A DNA stretch of 64,000 bases from Chloroflexota bacterium. GTDB taxonomy: Bacteria; Chloroflexota; Dehalococcoidia; Lucifugimonadales; UBA3495. The stretch covers positions 40,430 through 104,429 of the forward strand of contig VXOG01000114.1 in NCBI GenBank assembly GCA_009840165.1, in the 5' to 3' direction. The position numbers and the translations under genes were made by a program. Of the stretch, positions 32,803 through 41,399 are shown piece after piece (the first letter of the stretch is position 1; each line of letters begins with the position of its first letter). The notes beneath the pieces were generated by a model. The model was not told the DNA's origin. It saw only the letters and a program-made list of their open reading frames with translations, and ran no database searches.

Positions 32803-33651
32803 TTACACGTCCCGCTCGATGGGCGCGCCCACTATGCTGCCCCACTCGGTCCATGAGCCGTCGTAGTTGCGCACGTTGTCGTAGCCGAGGAGTTGGCTGA
32901 GGACGAACCACGTATGCGACGAACGCTCGCCGATGCGGCAGTAGGCGATGGTCTCGCGGGAGCCGTCCACTCCCTTGCCGCCGTATAGCGCGCCGAGCTC
33001 GTCGGCGGACTTGAACGTGCCGTCCTCGTTGACCGCCTGCCCCCAGGGGATGTTGGCCGCGCCGGGGATGTGGCCGTTGCGCTGGGAACCCTCCTGCGGC
33101 ACGTTGGGCGGAGCGTTGAGCGCGCCGGAGAATTCATCGGGCGAGCGCACGTCCACCAGCGCGTGGCTGCCGGAGTTCACCGCCTGCAACACGTAGTCGC
33201 GCAGGGCGCGCAGGTCGGTGTTCTCGGCGCTGATGCTATAGCCGGTGGCGGCGTGGCTGGGCGCGTCCGTCGTGACGGGCCGGTCCTCGGCGAGCCACAG
33301 GGCGCGGCCTCCGTTCATCAGGCGCACGTCGGCGTGACCGTAGTAGCGCAGCTGCCAGAAGGCCCAGGCCGCGAACCAGTTGTTGTTGTCGCCGTACAGG
33401 ATGATGGTAGTGTCGGGTGAGATGCCGGCCCCGCTCAGCAGGGCTTCCATTTCGCTGCGGGATACGATGTCGCGGACCACGTTGTCCTGGAGCTGCGATT
33501 GCCAGTTGAAACTGACGGCGCCGGCGATGTGCCCCTGCTCGTAGGCGGAGGTATCGACGTCAACCTCCACCAGGCGGACGTTGGCGTCTCCGCCATGGTC
33601 GGCGACCCATTGGGTGGAGACCAGTGATTCGGGATGCGCGTATTCGGCCAT
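32803..33651 (-). CDS. Thiosulfate/3-mercaptopyruvate sulfurtransferase (double rhodanese)
   Basis: A 282-residue protein with two rhodanese domains. The first (LVSTQWVADH to about residue 130) is inactive and carries ILYGDNNNWFAAWAFW; the second (ALVDVRSPDEFSG onward) has the active-site loop AYCRIGERSSHTWF with the persulfide-forming Cys (CRxGxRS). GHIPGAANIPW is the usual pre-catalytic motif. Transfers sulfur from thiosulfate or mercaptopyruvate to cyanide or thiols. ATG at 33651 follows a GAGGTGA site; the longer frame is not supported. Confidence 0.9.
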   Translation of the reverse strand: MAEYAHPESLVSTQWVADHGGDANVRLVEVDVDTSAYEQGHIAGAVSFNWQSQLQDNVVRDIVSRSEMEALLSGAGISPDTTIILYGDNNNWFAAWAFWQLRYYGHADVRLMNGGRALWLAEDRPVTTDAPSHAATGYSISAENTDLRALRDYVLQAVNSGSHALVDVRSPDEFSGALNAPPNVPQEGSQRNGHIPGAANIPWGQAVNEDGTFKSADELGALYGGKGVDGSRETIAYCRIGERSSHTWFVLSQLLGYDNVRNYDGSWTEWGSIVGAPIERDV

Positions 33652-34073
33652 GATTTCACCTCGCGAGTATTCTGGGGGACATGAGTTCAACGGATAGGCT
33701 TTTGGGCATTATACACGGGGCATCCTGATGCACGGGGCATCCTGAGCCTGTCGAAGGACGATATGACACTTCCCCCCTTGCTTCTACTCGCCACCCATCT
33801 TTACCATTTAACTACTAACTCCCCGTCCGCCCAAAGCCCAACAACCGCCTCTCCAAACCCTCCCACAGTCCGCCAAAACCCCCTGAAATCGCCCCCAAAC
33901 CGTGCTAGCCGTCCCTCATTGCACCCCCACGACCCGCCAAACGCCCCACTCAAATGAAAGGAAATGAGCGGAAATAGGCGGGATTCCCAAAATCCCGCTA
34001 CACCACCGTAATCCAATCCCTGAATCCGTCCATCCTGTCCATCCATGCAAATGACTCTCCGTCCGAGGTAACC
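33652..34073. other. 420-bp intergenic stretch with repeat fragments
   Basis: No convincing gene. It contains GCATCCTGAGCCTGTCGAAG near 33738-33757, a dispersed repeat also seen in inverse form within the prohead protease gene near 60150. Further right, 33960-34060 holds short runs such as CGGGATT/AATCCCG and a CATCCTGTCCATCCATG piece resembling the inverted repeats flanking the GxxExxY gene at 49662-50107. The stretch looks like accumulated repeat debris. Confidence 0.5.
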
Positions 34074-34436
34074 ATGACCATCTCCCAAATCCGCCGTCGC
34101 ATTGATGCCCTCAAGCGCAAGTTCGCCCGCGAACTCGCCATCATCAAGCTCCGCCGCATCGCCGATTCCGTCGCCGACGCCTGGAACCCCGATGATCCCC
34201 CGGAGCCCGCCGATGTCATCCAGCGCGTCGTCAAGGCCGGCTTCCGCCTGACCACCTTCGGCCGCCTCGGCCACTGCCTCCGCGACGCCCGTCGCCAGGG
34301 CGACCCGCCCGACCCCGAATCCTTCGTCTGTAGCCTGTTACCCTGGGCCGAAAACGATCGCTACTACAAGCTCCTCCGCTGGGACCTCCCCGCTGGACCC
34401 CGCAGCCCTGACCACTCCCGAAGCGACTGCGCGTGA
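34074..34436 (+). CDS. Hypothetical protein, 120 aa, basic
   Basis: A helical basic protein: ISQIRRRIDALKRKFARELAIIKLRRIADSVADAW forms a long amphipathic helix, followed by PPEPADVIQRVVKAGFRLTTFGRLGHCLRDARRQG and LLPWAENDRYYKLLRWDL. It has no membrane span. The pattern resembles small nucleic-acid-associated helpers found next to mobile genes. It is preceded by repeat debris and followed by the retropepsin-like gene. No function is recognised. Confidence 0.55.
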   Translation: MTISQIRRRIDALKRKFARELAIIKLRRIADSVADAWNPDDPPEPADVIQRVVKAGFRLTTFGRLGHCLRDARRQGDPPDPESFVCSLLPWAENDRYYKLLRWDLPAGPRSPDHSRSDCA

Positions 34437-34480
34437 GGCCAACCGCACGGTGATATGATAGGGACGGGAGGAATTGAACT

Positions 34481-34834
34481 ATGGGTACGTTCCGTATGGA
34501 CATCGGAGTAGCCAGGCTCGATGGTGGCAGTCCGGCGGCAGTTTCCGCGCTGGTGGATACCGGCGCCACTCATTCCATGATGCCCGCGTCATTGCTGAGG
34601 CGACTGGGCGTGACACCGACCCGGCAGCGCACCTTCACGATGGCCGACGGCAGGCAGGAAACCTACGACATCGGTGCGGCCATGATTTCTATTGACGAAG
34701 AAGTTATGCCCTGCCCGGTTATTTTCGGTAGGGAAGGGCGTTATCTGCTGGGAGCAACTACTCTGGAAAACTGTGACCTGGCTGTTGACCCGGTGAACCA
34801 GAGGCTGACGCCGGTGGCAGAACTCACCCTATGA
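34481..34834 (+). CDS. Retropepsin-like aspartic protease
   Basis: A 117-residue protein of the retroviral-type aspartic protease family. VSALVDTGATHSMMP is the catalytic D-T-G triad with the following hydrophobic turn; YDIGAAMISIDEEVMPCPVIFG and YLLGATTLENCDLAVDP are the usual flap and dimer strands (LLGxxxLE). Active as a dimer. Its TGA overlaps the ATG of the MmeI-like gene by four bases (ATGA), so the two are translationally coupled, an association worth testing. Confidence 0.85.
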   Translation: MGTFRMDIGVARLDGGSPAAVSALVDTGATHSMMPASLLRRLGVTPTRQRTFTMADGRQETYDIGAAMISIDEEVMPCPVIFGREGRYLLGATTLENCDLAVDPVNQRLTPVAELTL

Positions 34835-37809
34835 CGCCGCCGGAGTTCATCGAGCGGTGGAGCAATGCCGGGTTCGGTGAACGGCAGGGCGCGCAGTCCT
34901 TCTTCAACGACCTCTGCGGGCTGGTGGGTCATCCCACGCCGGCGAGCTATGCCCAACCGGAGGCGTTCACTTTTGAGAAGGCGGTGCCGGGCGGGTTCGC
35001 CGACGCCTACTTTGAGGAGCATTTCGGCTGGGAGTTCAAGGGGCGAGACGCGCAGCTGGACGGGGCCTTTGACCAACTGCTGCGCTACCAGGTTCATCTG
35101 AAAACGCCGCCGCTGCTCATCGTTTCGTCCTTCCAGACCGTACGCATCCAGACCAACTTCCCGGGCATGGAAACCGCCCGGTACGACATCGGCATCGACG
35201 AGCTGGAACAGCCGGAGGGTCTGGGCCTGATTCGTGACGTGTTCTTCGCGCCCCAGCGGTTCCGGGAACGCTTGCGCTCGGTGGACGCCGTAACCAGTGA
35301 AACCGCGGCCCTGTTCCAGTCCATCGTCGAGGACATGGAGCAACACGCCGCCAACACCCTCCCGCACTCACCCACCTCTGTCGCCTCGCACTCCACAACC
35401 AATGTCCCCCCGTACTCCACCAACCCCGTCACCCCGTACTCCGATACGGGGGCCGAGCGTTTGGCCCGCTATCTCAATCAGCTGGTGTTCTGCCTGTACT
35501 CGGAGGACGCCGGCCTGCTGCCCGACGGCCTGTTCACCCGCATCGTGGCCCAGCACTACCGCGATCCGGCCACCTTCGACCGGGCCATCCGCAGCCTGTT
35601 CGCGCAGATGGCCACCGGCGGCTTTTCCGGCCCCGACGAAATCGCCCACTTCAACGGCGACCTGTTCAAGGGATTTGACAACGGGTTCAGCGACACCGTG
35701 GAGTTGAGCGCGGTGGCCCTGCAACGGTTGGGCGAGGCGTGCGAGAAAAACTGGCGGGACATCGAACCCTCCATATTCGGCACGCTGTTCGAGCGGGCCC
35801 TGGACGCATCCAAGCGGGCGCAGACGGGAGCGCACTACACCGGCGCGGCGGACATTGAGCTGGTGGTGGAGCCGGTGGTGATGACCCCGCTGCGCCGAGA
35901 GTGGGAAGCGGCGCGGGCGGAGATTGAGGGGTTGCTGGATGGGGAAATGGCCTCGCCTTCTGTCATTGCCAGGAGCTCACCCACCACTGTCATTGCGAGG
36001 AGCGATAGCGACGCGGCAATCCCGTCAGAGCAGCAGCGGCCCTTGCCCCAACGAGATTGCCACGCTGCGCTCGCAATGACAGGTGAAGGTGGCGGGGACG
36101 TGGTCAACGCCGCGCGGGCCAGGCTCGAAGCCTTCCGCCAGCGCCTCGCCTCCGTAAGCGTGCTGGACCCGGCCTGCGGCAGCGGCAACTTTTTGTACAT
36201 TGCCCTGCGGTCGCTGCTGGACTTTGAGAAGGAGGTTATTGACTACGCCGTCGCCCGGGGCTGGCACGGCCTCACTCCCACGGTACAGCCCAGCCAGATG
36301 CTGGGGCTGGAGATCAACCACTACGCCGCCGAACTGGCGCGGACGGCCCTGTGGATCGGCTACATCCAGTGGCACCAGGCCAACGGCTTCCCCTACACGC
36401 AACGCCCCATCCTCACCCCGCTGGACACCATCCGCCAGACCGACGCCATCCTGGACCTGTCCGACCCCGACCACCCTGCCGAACCGGAATGGCCGGCGGC
36501 GGAGTTCATCATCGGCAACCCGCCCTTTTTGGGACACTTCCCCTTCCGGGAATCGCTGGGCGACGAGTACGTGGACGCGGTGTACGCGCTTTACGGCAGC
36601 CGGATTCCCAACTCCAGCGACCTCTGCTGCTACTGGTTTGAGAAGGCGCGGGCGCAGATTGAGGCCGGTGCAACCAAACGAGCGGGCTTGCTGGCAACGC
36701 AGGCGATACGTTTCCAATCTAACCGGCCGGTGCTAACCCGCATCAAAGAGACAGGAGATATTTTTGTTGCCATATCGGATAAAGATTGGGTTTTGGAGGG
36801 GGCGACAGTACACACGTCAATAATCTGCTTTGACGATGGGAACGAGAAAGAGCGTGACCTGGATGGCCAAGCGGTATCCAAGATCAACGCAGACTTGACA
36901 GCCGGGGCGGATGTTACGCAGGCAAGAGTTCTGGCTGAGAACGCGAGCATCAGTTTCATGGGTGACATCAAGGTTGGCCCTTTTGAAATTACCAAAGAAG
37001 TTGCTGACGAGATGTTGCGGCAGCCCAATCCGCACGGCAAGCCGAACAGCGACGTCGTCAAACGTTGGATGATTGGCAGAGACATCAATCAGCACTCTCG
37101 AAATATGTGGATAATAGACTTTGGTACGGAAATGCTCGAAGGGGACGCCGCTTTATACGAAGCCCCATTTGAATATGTTGTCGCCAACGTCAAACCAATC
37201 AGGATACTGAATCGGATGCGGCGTCGAGCAGAAAGATGGTGGTTGCATGGGTCAGCAGCCCCACAAATGCGACAAGCGTTGGCAGGGTTGCAACGGTATA
37301 TTGGCACCAGCATGGTCTCCAGGCACCGAATGTTCCGTTGGATCGACGGTGAGGTATTGCCGGATGCCACCATTATCGTGTTCGCGCGGGACGACGATTA
37401 TTTCTTTGGCGTGCTGCAAAGCCGATTACACACTCTCTGGGCGGCGGCGATGGGCACTCAATTGCGCGAAGCGCAGAGTGGAATGCGCTACACCCCCACC
37501 ACCTGCTTTGAAACCTTCCCGTTCCCACTTCCGACCGACGCGCAGCGGGATGCCATCGCCGCGGCCGCCGCCGAGCTGAACCGGCTGCGGGAGGGCTGGC
37601 TGAATCCGGAGGGCATCGGCGCGGCGGAGTTGCGTCGCCGCACGCTGACCAACCTCTACAACCAGCGTCCCACCTGGCTGCACAACGCCCACGCTGCCCT
37701 GGATGCGACGGTGTCGCAGGCGTATGGGTGGCCGGCGGACCTGGCGGACGCGGAGATACTGGAGCGGCTGCTGGCGTTGAACCTGGAGCGGGCGGGGGTG
37801 GGGCAGTGA
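34831..37809 (+). CDS. MmeI-like bifunctional restriction-modification enzyme (type IIL-like)
   Basis: A 992-residue single-chain enzyme. Residues about 1-130 are the nuclease: FADAYFEEHFGWEFKG gives Asp then E-x-K, followed by LRYQVHLKTPPLLIVSS. Residues about 440-650 are an N6-adenine methyltransferase: VLDPACGSGNFLYIAL (motif I), IIGNPPFLGHFPF (motif IV). The C-terminal third with TTCFETFPFP is the recognition and helical end. Two odd insertions lie in frame: a Ser/Thr/Pro low-complexity stretch (residues about 172-205) and a mobile palindromic repeat (residues about 386-417). Both sit in linkers, so activity may survive. The recognition region is more AT-rich than the rest. Confidence 0.88.
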   Translation: MTPPEFIERWSNAGFGERQGAQSFFNDLCGLVGHPTPASYAQPEAFTFEKAVPGGFADAYFEEHFGWEFKGRDAQLDGAFDQLLRYQVHLKTPPLLIVSSFQTVRIQTNFPGMETARYDIGIDELEQPEGLGLIRDVFFAPQRFRERLRSVDAVTSETAALFQSIVEDMEQHAANTLPHSPTSVASHSTTNVPPYSTNPVTPYSDTGAERLARYLNQLVFCLYSEDAGLLPDGLFTRIVAQHYRDPATFDRAIRSLFAQMATGGFSGPDEIAHFNGDLFKGFDNGFSDTVELSAVALQRLGEACEKNWRDIEPSIFGTLFERALDASKRAQTGAHYTGAADIELVVEPVVMTPLRREWEAARAEIEGLLDGEMASPSVIARSSPTTVIARSDSDAAIPSEQQRPLPQRDCHAALAMTGEGGGDVVNAARARLEAFRQRLASVSVLDPACGSGNFLYIALRSLLDFEKEVIDYAVARGWHGLTPTVQPSQMLGLEINHYAAELARTALWIGYIQWHQANGFPYTQRPILTPLDTIRQTDAILDLSDPDHPAEPEWPAAEFIIGNPPFLGHFPFRESLGDEYVDAVYALYGSRIPNSSDLCCYWFEKARAQIEAGATKRAGLLATQAIRFQSNRPVLTRIKETGDIFVAISDKDWVLEGATVHTSIICFDDGNEKERDLDGQAVSKINADLTAGADVTQARVLAENASISFMGDIKVGPFEITKEVADEMLRQPNPHGKPNSDVVKRWMIGRDINQHSRNMWIIDFGTEMLEGDAALYEAPFEYVVANVKPIRILNRMRRRAERWWLHGSAAPQMRQALAGLQRYIGTSMVSRHRMFRWIDGEVLPDATIIVFARDDDYFFGVLQSRLHTLWAAAMGTQLREAQSGMRYTPTTCFETFPFPLPTDAQRDAIAAAAAELNRLREGWLNPEGIGAAELRRRTLTNLYNQRPTWLHNAHAALDATVSQAYGWPADLADAEILERLLALNLERAGVGQ
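35988..36081. repeat. Palindromic repeat inserted in frame in the MmeI-like gene
   Basis: Outer arms TGTCATTGCGAG and CTCGCAATGACA with inner GGCAATC/GATTGCC enclose about 60 bp. It is translated as VIARSDSDAAIP to CHAALAMTG, the typical read-through of this widespread repeat family. A partial extra copy (TGTCATTGCCAGGAG) lies just upstream at 35961-35975, and a related fragment follows the Lrp gene near 53147. Confidence 0.85.
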
Positions 37810-37898
37810 TTGGCTGCGAAGGTCCTGCGCCGCTTTCAGTTGCTTATATGTTCGCAATTGTGTTGACAACGAAATGACGACAAATTTATGCTGTCGAG

Positions 37899-38711
37899 AT
37901 GGAAATCTGCCCAGCCTTCATTGACGAAACCGGTCACCTGACTGGCCCGAGGCAACAGCAGCCGGTTTATGGTATCGGTGCCTTGGTTGTTCCTGACACC
38001 AAGGACATCACTAACAGCCTTTATCGCCTGCACTTTAACTTTGGCGCTGACCGCATGGCCGAGCGCCAACTCATTCGCAAGAACATTCAGTCGCGGGGCG
38101 AGCGTCCGACGCTGGCCGAAGTTGACCGGCTGATGCACTCAACCCGGCACCACGAGTATAAGTTCACCGAAGTTACGCGCTCCAACCTGCAACATTACAT
38201 TGACCTGCTCAACCTGTATTTTTCCTTTCCAGAGCCGCAATTTCATGCGCTGATACTGGACCGCCTTGACCCTACCTACAGCTTGACGCGCTGGAGCGGG
38301 GATAGATGGCTGGCTTACGCAGACCTTGCCCGCGAGCTGTTGCGGGTTCAACTTGATCGGGACGTGTTCGCCATCGTCGATTTGCAGGACAAACCGGGCA
38401 AATCGCCCGTATATCTGGAGGACACGCTTTGCTCAGTGCCGGCAGTGAAAGGCTGTCTGCGGGCGACTTCCGATATGTCCATCTATCTGCAACTGGTAGA
38501 TATGCTGCTGGGCTGCGTACAGTTCGACTGGAAGGACGCGAACGGTTACTATGGCGCGACTTCACGGAGAGCGGAGGAGAAGCGGACGCTGGTCAATTTC
38601 GTGAAAAGCCGACTGGGATTACGTGGCGACGAACGACTGCTGTCGAGTGAAGATTCGTACAGGAAGTGGGATGCGCCGTCGCTGTTCACAGTGCGCCGGG
38701 GCAGATGGTGA
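37899..38711 (+). CDS. DUF3800 family protein
   Basis: A 270-residue protein of the DUF3800 family, which has an RNase H-like fold. CPAFIDETGHLTG holds the first conserved Asp-Glu, FHALILDRLDP a second acidic strand, and LRATSDMSIYLQLVDMLLGCVQFDW the C-terminal Asp and signature. These proteins frequently lie in mobile and defence regions and are suspected nucleases. Here it follows the MmeI-like enzyme by 89 bp on the same strand. Confidence 0.82.
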   Translation: MEICPAFIDETGHLTGPRQQQPVYGIGALVVPDTKDITNSLYRLHFNFGADRMAERQLIRKNIQSRGERPTLAEVDRLMHSTRHHEYKFTEVTRSNLQHYIDLLNLYFSFPEPQFHALILDRLDPTYSLTRWSGDRWLAYADLARELLRVQLDRDVFAIVDLQDKPGKSPVYLEDTLCSVPAVKGCLRATSDMSIYLQLVDMLLGCVQFDWKDANGYYGATSRRAEEKRTLVNFVKSRLGLRGDERLLSSEDSYRKWDAPSLFTVRRGRW

Positions 38712-38723
38712 GCCGGTGCGTCG

Positions 38724-38945
38724 GTGTTAAAAAAGCAGAAGCGCGGCTATGTCCGGCGTGCATCCCTCAGGCAGGAAGACGTTGCTCCGACCACTCCGCG
38801 CTTATTCATCATGCTACCGTTCAGGCCGGCGGATGTCAACAAATTGGGCCGGGACATAATCGACCGCTGGCGCATGGTGTACGACCGCACGGACGGCGTG
38901 CTGGAATTCACGGTACGGAGCGCCGACGCCATCCTGGATGTTTAG
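38724..38945 (+). pseudogene. Unrecognised 73-codon open frame, possibly a fragment
   Basis: The frame encodes a basic start (LKKQKRGYVRRASLRQ) and DVNKLGRDIIDRWRMVYDRTDGVLEFTVRSADAILD, which looks like real protein rather than shadow because of its mixed composition, but has no ribosome site ahead of the ATG. It may be the 3' part of a lost gene. I cannot name a family. Confidence 0.25.
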
Positions 38946-39014
38946 CTACTGGCGCAGCGGCAGCCGTAAGTAGAGATTGTTTCCTGCCGTACCCACATTG
39001 GTTCGGCATTCCGG

Positions 39015-39119
39015 TTAATCCAGCAGCAGGAAATCCTTGCGGACGCGCTCCAGGAACCGCGCGTCGGTGAGGGCCATGTCGTGCAGGTCCACGATGATGG
39101 GCAGGTTGGACTCGTCCGT
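39015..39119 (-). pseudogene. C-terminal remnant of an MNT nucleotidyltransferase antitoxin
   Basis: The 34-codon open stretch encodes SNLPIIVDLHDMALTDARFL and ends in LLLD, the typical tail of HI0073-type nucleotidyltransferases (LPfxVDvxDxxxxxxxF...). The catalytic N-terminal part is gone; an in-frame stop lies right before it at 39120. The partner gene is adjacent at 39126-39530. Confidence 0.6.
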
Positions 39120-39125
39120 TTAGCT

Positions 39126-39530
39126 TCAGCCGCCATCGGCGATACCCTGCGCCATGGCGTTGAGGAGCGCCCTGGCATCGGCAGCGAAAGTGGCGGCATT
39201 GGCAGCGATGGCGTCGGCGTTTGATTCGCGGTCGAAATGATTGCGGTGATCAGCGTGGAGCATCCAGGCAGAACCTTCGGCAACCAGGCCGCGATCAACG
39301 GCTTCACGCAAACATCGGTGGGGCGACGTGCGCTCGGATCCGTGGGTGGGTGCCACATTTAGCAAATACCGACGCAACGTCGATGCCACCCCATCGAACG
39401 CAAATGTAAAACGCAGGACCACCGAATCCCGCAGAAAGGTGTTAGTGGGGTCAACTGCGTGTTCGGCTAGAGCTTCATCCAGGTGAGCCAGCCGATCTTG
39501 GGCGAGTTGAATGTCGATATCCGCGGGCAT
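39126..39530 (-). CDS. HI0074-like nucleotidyltransferase partner protein
   Basis: A 134-residue helical protein of the nucleotidyltransferase substrate-binding family (HI0074). ERLxxL-like DRLAHLDEALAEH, DSVVLRFTFAFDGVASTLRRYLL, SPHRCLREAVDRGLVAEGSAWMLHADHRNHF match the family helices (RFxyxxelxWKxxkxYL, sPRexireaxxxglI, WxxMLxdRN). It normally pairs with an MNT enzyme as a HEPN-type toxin or partner. Here the MNT is reduced to a 34-codon tail, leaving the partner orphaned. Confidence 0.75.
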   Translation of the reverse strand: MPADIDIQLAQDRLAHLDEALAEHAVDPTNTFLRDSVVLRFTFAFDGVASTLRRYLLNVAPTHGSERTSPHRCLREAVDRGLVAEGSAWMLHADHRNHFDRESNADAIAANAATFAADARALLNAMAQGIADGG

Positions 39531-39616
39531 AATGCTCTGAGATCACAGGGGACAATTCGAGACCAAGGCTGTGCAAGATAAGGATAGCACGAGGCCAAGC
39601 AACGCCCATCCGCCGC

Positions 39617-39692
39617 GAAACAAAAAAGTAACCAATAGGCAACAGTTTGTTAATTGCGCCGCAATCACGGGTTAACACGGCCCGCCTACGAT
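39617..39692 (+). promoter_or_regulatory. Six 11-bp-phased boxes plus -10 element upstream of amt1
   Basis: GAAAC (39617), GTAAC (39628), GCAAC (39639), TTAAT (39650), GCAAT (39661) and TTAAC (39672) start exactly 11 bp apart. Ten bases after the last comes TACGAT (39687-39692), a plausible -10. The first three form GAAAC-N6-GTAAC-N6-GCAAC, close to the actinobacterial GlnR consensus gTnAC-N6-GaAAC. The transporter starts 84 bp after the -10. Confidence 0.7.
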
Positions 39693-39776
39693 CATCGTGG
39701 TCATATTCCATAGGGACGCCGCCCATCCGCCGCACGCGGACGCGACGACGCCTCAAAGCTAAATCAGGAGGCAAAA

Positions 39777-41171
39777 ATGCTTTCGGCCACGAAATCTTTA
39801 TTCAGTACCAGCGTATTCAACCACGGCGTCGCTGCGGTCAAAGAATACCCCTTCTCTCTGCGCCGGACGTTGCTGGCGCTTTTCGTGGGGCTGGTTGCCA
39901 TCAGCGTGCTGGCGACCTTCAACTCCGTTTTCGCGCAAGGCGATGACGTTGCGTCGGCGAGCTACGTTGACAACGTGGTGCTGATCGTCGCGGCGGCCCT
40001 GGTGTTCTTCATGCAGGCCGGTTTCGCGTTCCTGGGCGCGGGCCTGATTCGTTCCAAAAACACCACCAACTACCTGACCAAGTCCTTTATGGACTTCGCC
40101 ATTGCGTCCCTGGGCTTCTGGGCCTTCGGTTTCGCGTTTATGACCGGCTCGTCCGCCGGCCAGTTCATCGGACTCACCAACTTCTTCCTGGTGGAAGGCA
40201 ACTATGTTGACTGGATGTTCCAGATGGTGTTCGCCGCCACCGCCGCTACCATCGTGGCCGGCGCGATGGCCGAGCGCACCAAGCTGCAAACCTACCTGGC
40301 CTACAGCTTCATCGTATCCGCGCTCATCTACCCCATCTACGGGCACTGGGTCTGGGGCGACGGTTTCCTGGGCGCCATGGGAGCGCAGGACTACGCCGGT
40401 TCCGGCGTGGTGCATGCCGTTGGCGGCTTCGTGGCCCTGGCCGGCGCGTGGGTGGTCGGCCCCCGTATCGGCAAGTTCATCAACGGACAGGCTCAGGAAC
40501 TGCCGGCCCACAGCACGCCCTTCGTGGTGGTGGGCACGTTCATCCTGTTCTTCGGCTGGTTCGGATTCAACATCAACACCGGCGACAACATCGGCCTGAA
40601 CGCGGTCAACACGCTGCTGGCCGGCGCGACCGGCGCGGTGGTGGCGTTGTACATCTCCCTGATCTCCAAGGGCAAAGCCGACATCCTGCTGACCTGTAAC
40701 GGAGCGTTGGCCGGACTGGTCGGCATCACGGCGCCCGTCGCGTTCGTGGACCCCTGGGCCGCTGTGGTCATCGGAGCCATCGCCGCGCCCATCATGTGGG
40801 CCTCGGTGAACTTCGTGGAGAAGGTGCTGAAGGTTGACGACCCGGTGGGCGCGATCAGCGTACACGGCGTAACCGGACTGTGGGGCCTGCTGGCCGTGGC
40901 GATATTCGCCAGCGGCGCGGACTCGGCGGTAGCCGGCGGTCTGCGCTCCGAAGGCACCGTGGGCCTCGTTGGCGGCAACGCGGCGTTGCTACTGCCGCAG
41001 ATCCTGAGCATCATCGCGGTCGTGATCTGGCCCCTGGTTACCGGCTTCGCCCTGTTCTTCCTGCTGAAGTTCACCATGGGCGTCCGGGTCAGCGAAGAGG
41101 AAGAGATTCAGGGTCTGGACATCTCCGAGCACGGCATCCAGACGTACCCCGAATCGGCGGCCACCAGCTAG
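39777..41171 (+). CDS. amt: Ammonium transporter 1, with N-terminal extension
   Basis: A 464-residue Amt/MEP protein. A 60-residue N-terminal extension contains a signal-like span (LLALFVGLVAISVLATFNSVFA) before the 11-span core. MDFAIASLGFWAFGFAFM, YPIYGHWVWGDGFL and GSGVVHAVGG carry the first pore His; ISVHGVTGLWG the second. Twin-His spacing and FGWFGFN are conserved, so it should conduct ammonium. GGAGG precedes the ATG. A phased GTAAC-type array lies upstream and a terminator downstream (41206), making it a stand-alone unit. Confidence 0.94.
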   Translation: MLSATKSLFSTSVFNHGVAAVKEYPFSLRRTLLALFVGLVAISVLATFNSVFAQGDDVASASYVDNVVLIVAAALVFFMQAGFAFLGAGLIRSKNTTNYLTKSFMDFAIASLGFWAFGFAFMTGSSAGQFIGLTNFFLVEGNYVDWMFQMVFAATAATIVAGAMAERTKLQTYLAYSFIVSALIYPIYGHWVWGDGFLGAMGAQDYAGSGVVHAVGGFVALAGAWVVGPRIGKFINGQAQELPAHSTPFVVVGTFILFFGWFGFNINTGDNIGLNAVNTLLAGATGAVVALYISLISKGKADILLTCNGALAGLVGITAPVAFVDPWAAVVIGAIAAPIMWASVNFVEKVLKVDDPVGAISVHGVTGLWGLLAVAIFASGADSAVAGGLRSEGTVGLVGGNAALLLPQILSIIAVVIWPLVTGFALFFLLKFTMGVRVSEEEEIQGLDISEHGIQTYPESAATS

Positions 41172-41205
41172 ATTCGCAAACGGAAATTTTCCTCTCCTCA
41201 CTACG

Positions 41206-41243
41206 GGAGTCGAGGGTAGTGGCCACCCTCGGCTCCTGATTTT
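41206..41243 (+). terminator. Rho-independent terminator after amt1
   Basis: A 12-bp stem, GGAGTCGAGGGT with ACCCTCGGCTCC (one G-U pair), a seven-base loop, then TGATTTT. It starts 35 bp after the amt1 stop. Confidence 0.8.
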
Positions 41244-41399
41244 GTTGGGGCGGTGGCCGGTGGGGTTGGGCACCGTAGATAGTGACAGTTTGATGGGTCA
41301 ACGTGGAAGGGATTGCGGTTATAATGCGGCGACGTGGTTGCAACAGCGAATCCGGCGCAATCGCTATGCGTTGGCAAGATACCAGCGCGGGACCCCAAT

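Noticed and set aside
34850..35250. BREX PglX-type methyltransferase considered for the 992-residue protein
   Set aside because: The N-terminal nuclease with WEFKG and the PLLIVSS strand fits MmeI-like single-chain enzymes, and no other BREX genes are present.
35340..35460. Short direct repeats (CCGTACTCC, CACTCC) considered as a CRISPR-like or tandem-repeat array
   Set aside because: They lie in frame in the MmeI-like gene and encode a Ser/Thr/Pro linker; spacing is irregular and there is no spacer structure.
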